Shown one piece after another: positions 1 through 7,366 of a stretch of 64,000 nucleotides of DNA; position 1 is the first letter of the stretch, and every line of letters starts with the position of its first letter. The notes under the pieces are model-generated. The model was given only the letters and a program-made list of their open reading frames with translations. It was not told the origin of the DNA and searched no databases. The position numbers and the translations under genes are program-made. The stretch covers positions 1-64,000 of the forward strand of contig JAFXCD010000042.1 in assembly GCA_017521605.1 (NCBI GenBank), in the 5' to 3' direction. The DNA is from Lachnospiraceae bacterium (GTDB lineage: Bacteria; Bacillota; Clostridia; Lachnospirales; Lachnospiraceae).

Positions 1-263
<263 letters not shown>

Positions 264-569
264 CTATGCTATAAGGCATCTAATCATGCCCTTTATTACT
301 CGCCAGACAAATACCACTCCACCAATAAGACCTGCCAACATGACATTGATAAACCAAATGCCTACTGTCGATGCCAAGTCATGCTTTAATGGTACAAGGA
401 GACATCCTAACTTAGTGATACCGAATGGGAATCCAACTACTATCCATAACCATAAAAAATTGCAACCATCTTCTGACACATATACGGTTCGGAATACGCT
501 TGCAAGGACAATAGCCACTGCAATAGGTAGTACCACTTCTGTTACAAAAATAACCACTTTTCTTTTCAT
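264..569 (-). CDS. Small membrane protein, DUF6050-like
   Basis: A 101-residue protein. The start at 569 (MKRKVVIFV) is chosen because GGAGGT lies 7 nt upstream; an in-frame upstream Met at 584 has no such site. It has a hydrophobic N-terminal segment (about 5-28), a middle hydrophobic stretch with WLWIVVGFPFGI, and a C-terminal segment rich in Gly/Val (AGLIGGVVFVW). Two or three membrane spans are likely. The overall pattern resembles the small Lachnospiraceae proteins grouped as DUF6050, recalled rather than searched. It lies between the short prepilin and parA. Function is unknown. Confidence 0.7.
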   Translation of the reverse strand: MKRKVVIFVTEVVLPIAVAIVLASVFRTVYVSEDGCNFLWLWIVVGFPFGITKLGCLLVPLKHDLASTVGIWFINVMLAGLIGGVVFVWRVIKGMIRCLIA

Positions 570-736
570 GTTCGTTACCTCCATTATTCTGTATGATTAA
601 CTGTGGTTTGTCTGACAAATGGACTTCACTATCTATGGCTTCTATATTCAGTTTTTCTGTTCTACTGCATACACATACTTACTTTTCTACTGTGTATAGT
701 GTTTTACTTTTACCTCTATTACCCCCATTATCTACA

Positions 737-883
737 TTATTTACACCCCATATATATAGTAAATATAACCACAATGATCAGAATGATCTCTACTGTGCCC
801 ATTCCTTCGTTTTTTTGTACAAAAAGAGTACGCATTCCAATCAACTTACTATCCAACCAATTCACTAAACCTTTTCTTTTCAT
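737..883 (-). CDS. Very short Flp-type (class III) prepilin, possibly truncated
   Basis: A 48-codon frame starts at 883 with AAAGGA about 8 nt upstream, 21 nt after the tadC stop. It encodes a charged leader followed by the processing site EGMGTVEIILIIVV. The glycine before MGTVE and the glutamate at +5 match class III Flp prepilin cleavage, followed by a hydrophobic helix. The mature protein would be only about 21 residues, whereas Flp pilins are usually 40-60 residues. The frame ends at a TAA just after the hydrophobic core, and another frame stays open for roughly 20 further codons. Either this is a naturally short pilin or a frameshift removed the tail. Its place directly after tadC supports the identification. 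Confidence 0.6.
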   Translation of the reverse strand: MKRKGLVNWLDSKLIGMRTLFVQKNEGMGTVEIILIIVVIFTIYMGCK

Positions 884-904
884 TTTTTCTTTCCTTTCTA
901 TTAT

Positions 905-2320
905 TTATTCGAAGGAGGTAAATGCCGGTAACATAACCAAAAGCATTACAATCCCCATCATCATAATCATGGGAACTAAAAGCTTTGTCCCTGCCTCCTC
1001 CCCTATTTTTTTACGAAACTGCAAATTTTCCTGCATTGCTTTATCCGCTTCTTCCCGCAACCGATTAAGTAAGGCTGCGTTTCCTTTTTTCAGATTCTGC
1101 CCCAGCATGGTCGCAAATCTGGCATATTCCTGCAATCCGCTTCTTTTGCCAAACTGCTCATAAACCAAACCCTCTGATACACCGGCACTTAACTCATTGC
1201 AGGAATACAACATCTCCTCATAAGCAGTATTCTTAGCTTTTTGTGTAGGATTGTTCAAATAATCCGTAGCAATCTTAAAGAAGCTTCCCCTAACTGTCAT
1301 GCCGGCACCCATATATAAAACAAATTTATTTAATATGCCCGGATAGGCCATTTTCAAGGATTTCTTCCGTTCCCTCACCTGCTCATGTAAATCTTTATCC
1401 TTAAGTAAAAACACAGCAATTGCAGCAAGAAGTGTTAATACCAAAAACACAGGACTATTATCTTCCTTTACCACTGTCCAGCTTATAGGCTCCCCATTCA
1501 GCTCCTGTGGCAATAACATCTCCTCTTCGTATCTGCTTTCTCCATCCTTTTCCTGCATAACAGTTTTCAACTGCTGCAGTAAAATACTTTCTGCTTGTAC
1601 TTCTCCAAACTCTACCAGAAAATCCTTACTATATTTATGTTCCCCATAGTAAAGTGTGGCCGTCAGACATACGGATTTTACTGCACTTTCCTGTATATTT
1701 CCCAGCTCTCCTCTATTGTTAATCAACGAGATATCACTGCTTTTCCAAACAATCTCAAAAGGATACTCTTTAAGACTATCCGCTAATAACAAATTACTTT
1801 CTACCTGCTTCAGACCGGAATTCTCTCCAAGCATCTGTATTTCCAGTTGATTCATACACTCTTCAAAAAGGGTCTCCAACTCTTCTAAAGTTAACTGTCT
1901 TTCTGTCACAATCACCTTTAATTCTTCCACTTGTTGGCCCACCTGCGCCTGTAAGAATACTTCCTGTTCTCCTTCCCCCACCGGATTTCTTTCCACTCCC
2001 CGGGGGTTACTGTTTCTCTCCATAGAACTCTTAACACAAAGCAACAAAGTAAGCAAAATGCCTACCAATAGAATTGCCAAAAACAACTTAAGTTTATTTA
2101 CATAATAGTCTATTTGCAGCTCCCTTTTAGACTTGCCTGGATATAAACGCTCCAAGTCCACCCGGACAGCATCTCTTTCCACCATCGGCAATTTATGTAC
2201 ACAACAAAATTTGTATAGATAATTCCCCATACGTTGCAGTGGATCTCCCAATTCCTTCCGAGACATTATGTACAACATACCTATTGCCATCAAGATTAAT
2301 ATACATATTCCTATAACCAT
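905..2320 (-). CDS. tadC: TadC-like type II/IV secretion F-domain protein with large ectodomain
   Basis: The start at 2320 (MVIGICILI) follows AAGGAGG; the frame is open further upstream but the site fixes this Met, giving 471 residues. TadC and TadB form the inner-membrane platform of Flp pili. The N-terminus has a membrane span (about 2-19) and a second one (about 75-95). A long hydrophilic region of roughly 190 residues follows, then a third span and the F-domain half with GAGMTVRGSFF. The protein ends in a hydrophobic segment (KLLVPMIMMMGIV). Classical TadC proteins are near 300 residues, so the loop between spans two and three is an insertion relative to them. It is downstream of tadB by 10 nt. 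Confidence 0.8.
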   Translation of the reverse strand: MVIGICILILMAIGMLYIMSRKELGDPLQRMGNYLYKFCCVHKLPMVERDAVRVDLERLYPGKSKRELQIDYYVNKLKLFLAILLVGILLTLLLCVKSSMERNSNPRGVERNPVGEGEQEVFLQAQVGQQVEELKVIVTERQLTLEELETLFEECMNQLEIQMLGENSGLKQVESNLLLADSLKEYPFEIVWKSSDISLINNRGELGNIQESAVKSVCLTATLYYGEHKYSKDFLVEFGEVQAESILLQQLKTVMQEKDGESRYEEEMLLPQELNGEPISWTVVKEDNSPVFLVLTLLAAIAVFLLKDKDLHEQVRERKKSLKMAYPGILNKFVLYMGAGMTVRGSFFKIATDYLNNPTQKAKNTAYEEMLYSCNELSAGVSEGLVYEQFGKRSGLQEYARFATMLGQNLKKGNAALLNRLREEADKAMQENLQFRKKIGEEAGTKLLVPMIMMMGIVMLLVMLPAFTSFE

Positions 2321-2330
2321 CCCAGCCTCC

Positions 2331-3128
2331 TTATCCATAGGTTCTTTCGAAAATCTTCTCAGACAACGCATATGCTGCCATATATACCATCAAACAGCCC
2401 GTCATAATCAGTACTCCTGTCATATTGTGATACATCATTTCAAAATACCCCCGATTGGTATATTCCAGATATAAAACTATCAAAAAAGGCATTATGTTCA
2501 TCACCTTCTGCTCCAATCTTTTTGCTGCCAATAAGGTTTCCAGCTCTGCATTCAACTCCAAATTGTCAGTAATTACCTTGCTGTACAGCTCAATGGTCTC
2601 CGGTATATTACCACTATTTCGCTTCGCAATGGCAAACACTTCCGCAAACTCCTTAATTTCCGTAAGCCCACTCTTTCTTCCCAGATCTGCCAATGCCCCT
2701 TCCAGGGTTTTATTATTCTTTACTCCCCTGCATATCATCCTTACCTCTTTTGCTATCCAACAATCTTTTCCATACATAATCTCCATGTCTACAATGCTTT
2801 CTGCAAATGCGTTCTCCACTGCATATCCTGCTTTTATGGCGCCCAGCACAGACAAAACACACTCCTTGAACTGTTCCAGGTATAACTGCTGTTTCTCTCT
2901 TCCTTTTTTCTGTATACCCCAATATACAAAAATCCCACCCACCAATAGCATAGGTAAAAAAGCCCATGCACTGCGGTAAAAAAAGAAGGAAAAAAATACC
3001 GCAATTCCCAAACCGGTTCCTATATCCGTTAGTGTTACATCTCGCCTAACCTGCCAGGCCCGCTGCTTTAAGCTTTCTAATTTGCACCAAAGTGGCTTTT
3101 TCTTCCAGTCTTCCCTGTACATTTCCAT
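2331..3128 (-). CDS. tadB: TadB-like pilus assembly platform protein
   Basis: A 265-residue F-domain protein of the Tad inner-membrane platform. Two close N-terminal hydrophobic segments (DIGTGLGIAVFFSFFF and AFLPMLLVGGIFVYWGI) are followed by a cytoplasmic T2SSF domain (GAIKAGYAVENAF, FAIAKRNSGNIPETI) and a C-terminal pair of spans ending ALSEKIFERTYG. I chose the Met at 3128 because GGGGAGG lies 6 nt upstream. That start overlaps the end of tadA by 83 nt, and no later start with a usable ribosome site precedes the first membrane span. It is translated within the tadZ-tadA-tadB-tadC operon. Confidence 0.85.
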   Translation of the reverse strand: MEMYREDWKKKPLWCKLESLKQRAWQVRRDVTLTDIGTGLGIAVFFSFFFYRSAWAFLPMLLVGGIFVYWGIQKKGREKQQLYLEQFKECVLSVLGAIKAGYAVENAFAESIVDMEIMYGKDCWIAKEVRMICRGVKNNKTLEGALADLGRKSGLTEIKEFAEVFAIAKRNSGNIPETIELYSKVITDNLELNAELETLLAAKRLEQKVMNIMPFLIVLYLEYTNRGYFEMMYHNMTGVLIMTGCLMVYMAAYALSEKIFERTYG

Positions 3129-4266
3129 TTGCATCCTCCCCTTCCTCTTCAAACTGATACAAAGTATTCAAAACATATTGGCCCTCCTTATATCCTGTCA
3201 CTTCCACAATTTCCAATACTCTTCTGCTTTTGTCCCTGAGTCTCCCCAAATGCACAATCACATCAATACCGGAAGCAATCTGTCTTCTTATGGCCTCTAA
3301 GGGAATATCCATGGCCATCAATATCATATTCTCCAAACGCAGTAACATATCCCCTGCACTATTGGCATGTCCGGTAGACATGCTGCCTTCGTGCCCGGTA
3401 TTCAGACATTGCAGCATATCCGAAGCCTCCGCACCACGTACCTCGCCTACGATGATACGGTCCGGGCGCATTCGCAGACTGGACTTAATCAAATCTCTGA
3501 TTGTTATTTCCTGACAGCCCTCTACATTACTGTTGCGGGTTTCCAGACATACCAGGTTCTTGATACCCTGCAATTGTAATTCCGCACTGTCCTCTATTGT
3601 AATAATCCGCTCATCTTTGGGAATAAATCCTGACAAAACATTTAAGAAGGTAGTTTTCCCGCTGCCGGTTCCACCACTGATGAAAATATTGTACCTAGCT
3701 GTTACCAGCCTTTTTAAGAATTCCGCCACCTGTGACGGAAGAGATTTTTTTTGAATCAGCCCTTCCATTGTTATGGGCTTGTCGGGAAACCTTCGTATGG
3801 TAACAATAGGACCATTTAAGGCTATGGGGCTCAAGACCACATTTACACGGGCTCCGTTTCTCAGCCTGGCATCCACAATGGGCGATGCCTCATTTACCAC
3901 ACGGTTACAGCCGGCCACAATTTGCTGGATAACATCCTTTAGCTTTTCCTCTGACTCAAAGCACGTGTCCAATTGACTTAAGTGCCCCTCCCTCTCAATA
4001 AATATATGGTTCGGGCCATTAATCATAATTTCCGTAATCCCTGCATCCTCCACCAGATTCTGCAAAATATCCAGTCGCCGTAAAGAATCAAACAAATCCA
4101 GCCTTAGTCTGCTGCTTAAGTCTACCGGCAACCTGCGCAACTCCTCCTGTTGCAAAATTGCTCTGTCTATCTGCTCCAGAACCTCTTCATCCTCCAGCTC
4201 TCGTCCATAATCCAGTCGTTCCAATATTTCCTGTCGTAACCTCTGTTTCCATTCCAGATAGTTCAA
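3046..4266 (-). CDS. tadA: TadA/CpaF-type pilus assembly ATPase
   Basis: A 406-residue secretion ATPase that powers Flp pilus assembly. The N-terminal domain is about residues 1-150. Then come Walker A GGTGSGKTT (198-206), the Asp box around 221-230 (IITIEDSAEL), Walker B RIIVGEVRG (270-278) and the His box GHEGSMSTGHA (291-301). The start is TTG at 4266, overlapping the tadZ stop by 4 nt and preceded by AAGGAGGGG. The length matches CpaF proteins. The 3' end overlaps tadB by 83 nt. All catalytic motifs are intact, so it should be an active hexameric ATPase on the cytoplasmic membrane face. Confidence 0.95.
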   Translation of the reverse strand: MNYLEWKQRLRQEILERLDYGRELEDEEVLEQIDRAILQQEELRRLPVDLSSRLRLDLFDSLRRLDILQNLVEDAGITEIMINGPNHIFIEREGHLSQLDTCFESEEKLKDVIQQIVAGCNRVVNEASPIVDARLRNGARVNVVLSPIALNGPIVTIRRFPDKPITMEGLIQKKSLPSQVAEFLKRLVTARYNIFISGGTGSGKTTFLNVLSGFIPKDERIITIEDSAELQLQGIKNLVCLETRNSNVEGCQEITIRDLIKSSLRMRPDRIIVGEVRGAEASDMLQCLNTGHEGSMSTGHANSAGDMLLRLENMILMAMDIPLEAIRRQIASGIDVIVHLGRLRDKSRRVLEIVEVTGYKEGQYVLNTLYQFEEEGEDANGNVQGRLEEKATLVQIRKLKAAGLAG

Positions 4267-5261
4267 AGTATCCCCTCCTTTTTCAACAATTCCATTATAT
4301 ATTCTGCCAACTCACCTTTTGTAAAACTCTCTACCTCTCCGGGCAACTTACGAAACAGTGGCAAATGACATTTGGCTGTTTTTTCTTTTATATCCTCATA
4401 TTCCAAAAGAGATAAAAGCTGTTCGTACCGATATATTTTCTGATAAGCCTTGGAATCTTCCCTAACAATAGTATATACTTTGTGGCATAAGTGGAGAATC
4501 TCAAACAGTCCCTGAATACTTTCTGACAAATCCAAAATAATATATTCATAGTCTCCCGTGTTCAACAGCGCCTGTATAAGACTTTTCCACTGTTCCTGCG
4601 TGATATACAGAAGATTTTCCCCATTTAACATAGGTGTCACATAATCCAGCTTCCCCACCTTTTTTACAAGGGCTTGTAGTTGTACTCCAAAGGTATCCGG
4701 ACGATTTTGTTGGTAATAAAGTAGCACCGATAAATCCTGTCCATCTCTATCCTGCCATTCTTCCAATCCGGCAAAATACTCAAAACTCACATACAAAACA
4801 GGATATTTTTCTGCTATTAACTGCCCCATAGTCAAGGCAAATGTAGATTGTAAGCAGCGACGTACCGGAGAATACAATCCAATTAACTTTCCTCTTTTCC
4901 TGCCTCCTACCTTGGGGTACCTTTCACCGTTTTTCTCCATATAAAGAGCAAGCATCTCCTGCCAAACCTGTTCGGCCGGCTGATATTTATCTATATTTTC
5001 CAGATTTTTCTCCCGAAGAATACCACTTTCATTCAGCAGAATAGGCAGCTTCACCGGCAATTCCTTTATATGCTCTCCATAAGCAGTCTCTGCCACCAGC
5101 AATATCTCTATGACTTCTTCCTGACAAAATCTTTGCAGTTCCGCCAATACCGTAAAAATGCGGACATCCCAGTCCATATCTTTTTTTCGGCGCAAAAAAT
5201 CAGCCATATGCAGGGCATAATCTTCTTCCGGATCGCACAAAACTAATAATTTATGCTCCAA
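4263..5261 (-). CDS. tadZ: TadZ/CpaE-like pilus localisation protein with degenerate P-loop
   Basis: The frame begins with an ATG at 5288, but a perfect AAGGAGG sits 6 nt before a TTG at 5261 whose product begins MEHKLLVLCDPEEDYA. I prefer the TTG (332 residues). The N-terminal part resembles the receiver-like domain of CpaE/TadZ (DPEEDYALHMADFL). The second half has the MinD/ParA-like layout: strand plus loop GLYSPVRRCLQSTFALTMG where the P-loop should be, then VLYVSFEYFAGLEE and YEYIILDLSESI. The Walker lysines are not evident, so ATP turnover may be lost. TadZ proteins direct Tad machinery to the pole. It is first in the operon, downstream of a good promoter. Confidence 0.75.
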   Translation of the reverse strand: MEHKLLVLCDPEEDYALHMADFLRRKKDMDWDVRIFTVLAELQRFCQEEVIEILLVAETAYGEHIKELPVKLPILLNESGILREKNLENIDKYQPAEQVWQEMLALYMEKNGERYPKVGGRKRGKLIGLYSPVRRCLQSTFALTMGQLIAEKYPVLYVSFEYFAGLEEWQDRDGQDLSVLLYYQQNRPDTFGVQLQALVKKVGKLDYVTPMLNGENLLYITQEQWKSLIQALLNTGDYEYIILDLSESIQGLFEILHLCHKVYTIVREDSKAYQKIYRYEQLLSLLEYEDIKEKTAKCHLPLFRKLPGEVESFTKGELAEYIMELLKKEGIL

Positions 5262-5372
5262 TTGCGTCCTCCTTATAAATTCTCTCATTATATCCTGTGG
5301 GTAAAATTTGAAACACAGAACAAAAAGAATAAAGATTGTTTTGAGAAGATAGAATTTCTTCTGTTGAAATGA

Positions 5373-5401
5373 ATTATATCATGCCAAAATATTTTTGTCC
5401 A
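5373..5401 (-). promoter_or_regulatory. Vegetative promoter of the tad operon
   Basis: On the minus strand TGGACA (5396-5401) and TATAAT (5373-5378) are separated by 17 bp. The site lies 112 bp before the tadZ TTG and is the best sigma-A-like match in the 5262-5500 gap. The rest of the gap is AT-rich, with no further element seen. Confidence 0.65.
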
Positions 5402-5500
5402 TAGTAAAAATTATTTTTTTATCAACTGGTATAATTTGCAAATTACCGGGCTATACTTGTAACAACAATTTTTATTGACCACTGGTCAGAATGGAGCACT

Positions 5501-5794
5501 ATGAAAGCATTCTATAAAAAAGCTTACCACACTCCCGAGATTCTGGAGGAAGATATCCGCATCCCCTCCGTACGTGAAGACCTGGAAAAAACCCGCCAGG
5601 CATTAGATATTGCCTATGCGGGTTTTGATAATGCAACTAATCCTGATATGATTGATTGCTACATTTATGAAATCAATGCCTTGCATAAACGTTACAAACA
5701 TTTAAGCGACCTATACGCGCTTCAGACTAATACTGTAGCTGACTCACACGAGCATCCCTCTGTTACTGTCCTGACCGGTCATGTCTTCGGTTAA
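5501..5794 (+). CDS. DUF2508 (YaaL-like) family protein
   Basis: A 97-residue protein preceded by GGAG 5-6 nt before ATG. The core EDLEKTRQALDIAYAGFDNA followed by PDMIDCYIYEINALHKRYK matches the helical signature of DUF2508/YaaL proteins. Family function is unknown; in Bacillus yaaL lies near recR. The last 17 codons run antisense into the 3' end of fliS, a convergent overlap of 51 nt, which leaves no room for a terminator between them. The C-terminal tail SHEHPSVTVLTGHVFG is probably not conserved. Confidence 0.8.
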   Translation: MKAFYKKAYHTPEILEEDIRIPSVREDLEKTRQALDIAYAGFDNATNPDMIDCYIYEINALHKRYKHLSDLYALQTNTVADSHEHPSVTVLTGHVFG

Positions 5795-6223
5795 GGCGGC
5801 ACCCTTTCCATAAGTCAGGCCACTGATTACAGACTGAGTATTGCTCATTACCGGCGCAGATGTATTAACTGGAGCAATCTGCGCATATGCTTCCTGAAGC
5901 TTTGAAAGCACCATACGAATTTCATCCAGAACCTGCGGTTCCTTGCGTACTTCCGCATATGCCAGTCTGCGTATACAGTACAGGTATAAACGAAGTAGCT
6001 TAGGCGCCGGTTCATATTCCAAGTGCAGAGACTGTATCAACTCATTGATACAGCCTCTCACCTTACGGATTGCTTCTTTATATCCAACAAAATCACCATC
6101 TTTAAATGCATTAGCTGCTTCCTCTAAAAACTGCAACGTCATCTCGTACAGAATGACAACCAACTCTGTTGAATTTGCTCTACTGATACGTAATGTAAAT
6201 TGCTGTTTTACTTCCTTGGTCAT
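5744..6223 (-). CDS. fliS: Flagellar export chaperone FliS
   Basis: A 159-residue protein directly after flagellin (13 nt gap) with GGGGGATAATCT before its ATG. FliS binds the C-terminal D0 region of flagellin and keeps it unfolded for export. The helical pattern LVVILYEMTLQFLEEAANAF and the region KVRGCINELIQSLHLEY fit the family. It is longer than typical FliS (about 125-135 residues): after the helical bundle there is a Ser/Gly/Thr-rich tail from about residue 118 (NTSAPVMSNTQSVISGLTYG) that may be disordered. The tail coding region overlaps the convergent DUF2508 gene. Confidence 0.85.
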   Translation of the reverse strand: MTKEVKQQFTLRISRANSTELVVILYEMTLQFLEEAANAFKDGDFVGYKEAIRKVRGCINELIQSLHLEYEPAPKLLRLYLYCIRRLAYAEVRKEPQVLDEIRMVLSKLQEAYAQIAPVNTSAPVMSNTQSVISGLTYGKGAALTEDMTGQDSNRGMLV

Positions 6224-6236
6224 AGATTATCCCCCA

Positions 6237-7352
6237 TTATTGTAAGAGCTGCAGTATCTGGGAAGGTCTCTCATTGGCCTGTGCCAGCATGGAAGTACCT
6301 GCCTGAGTCAATACCTGATTGGTTGTATAATTGGTCATTTCCTCCGCCATATCCAAATCCATGATTCTGGAATATGCAGCTGTCATATTCTCACTGGTAA
6401 TATCCAGACTGTTTACTGTAGATTCCAGACGATTCTGGTAAGCACCCAAAGCACCCCTAACATCAGAAACAAAGGCCAAGGCTCCTGACATTCTGGCCAG
6501 TGCGTCCTCTGCACCGGTTGCCGTACTTATATCAATATCATCAATGCCCATATTTCTCAAGGAAACAGCCGGAATCTTCATGGATAAAATCTGGCCCTCA
6601 TTAGCACCAATCTGCAATCGCATAGGACCGATTTCCGTTACATCCACCTTCATACCATCGTAACTGCCGGCTTCAGCTTTCTTTAAATCCAGCTTTAATT
6701 CAAAACCATTTTTTCCTCTTAATGTAAGAAAGCTATCATCTACCTTAGGTTCCTCCATTCCTTCCGGAAAATTCTCACCCAAGGCAATGTCTGTGACAAT
6801 TTTTCTGGTATTACCATACTCATCCTCTTCTTCTGCAATTGTCAGACGATCCAAGGTGTATACCAAGGGAGGAGTTTCCGGGCTGAAGTCATTTACCTTG
6901 ATTCCTTCTGCATCCGTGTAGCCCTTTGCTGCAAATTCACCATTCAATAAGGGCTGACTGTTAAATTCTGTAGTCTCAGAAATACGGGTAATCTCCTCCT
7001 TTAACTGAGCCACTTCATCATTAATAACCTTTCGGTCCTCATCCGTCACCGTACCGTTACATGCCTGTACGCAAAGCTCATTCATACGCTGAATCATCTG
7101 TGTTACTTCTGTCAAAGCTCCGTCCGCAGTTTCAATTACAGAGGTTCCGTTGCTGGCATTCTGATTTGCCATATCCAAACCCTTTAACTGGGCATTCATT
7201 CTCTTAGCAATGGCAAGACCTGCAGGATTATCCTTTCCATGATTAATTTTCAAACCGGAGGACAATCTTTCCAAAGACTGTGCTAAGAGGTTGTCATTGT
7301 TTGCCAATGCATTATTGGTAAGCATGGCAGATACATTGTAATTAATCCTCAT
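6237..7352 (-). CDS. fliC: Flagellin
   Basis: A 371-residue flagellin, the filament subunit secreted by the flagellar type III apparatus. Conserved D0/D1 ends are both present: MRINYNVSAMLTNNALANND, LERLSSGLKINHGKDNPAGLAIA near the N-terminus, and SLDITSENMTAAYSRIMDLDMA with ANERPSQILQLLQ at the C-terminus. The variable middle (about 140-260) is short and acidic. ANERPSQIL replaces the usual ANQ.PQ.VL. The ATG at 7352 has AGAGG upstream and lies 14 nt after the DUF6240-like gene. FliS follows, giving a filament-production operon. Confidence 0.95.
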   Translation of the reverse strand: MRINYNVSAMLTNNALANNDNLLAQSLERLSSGLKINHGKDNPAGLAIAKRMNAQLKGLDMANQNASNGTSVIETADGALTEVTQMIQRMNELCVQACNGTVTDEDRKVINDEVAQLKEEITRISETTEFNSQPLLNGEFAAKGYTDAEGIKVNDFSPETPPLVYTLDRLTIAEEEDEYGNTRKIVTDIALGENFPEGMEEPKVDDSFLTLRGKNGFELKLDLKKAEAGSYDGMKVDVTEIGPMRLQIGANEGQILSMKIPAVSLRNMGIDDIDISTATGAEDALARMSGALAFVSDVRGALGAYQNRLESTVNSLDITSENMTAAYSRIMDLDMAEEMTNYTTNQVLTQAGTSMLAQANERPSQILQLLQ

Positions 7353-7366
7353 ATGTTACCTCTTTT

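Noticed and set aside
412..618. A minus-strand frame of 68 codons overlapping the small membrane gene
   Set aside because: Shadow frame; the DUF6050-like frame has the ribosome site and sensible membrane spans.
603..1163. A plus-strand frame of 186 codons over the tadC 3' end
   Set aside because: No ribosome site, hydrophobic low-complexity reading of the antisense of tadC and the prepilin gene.
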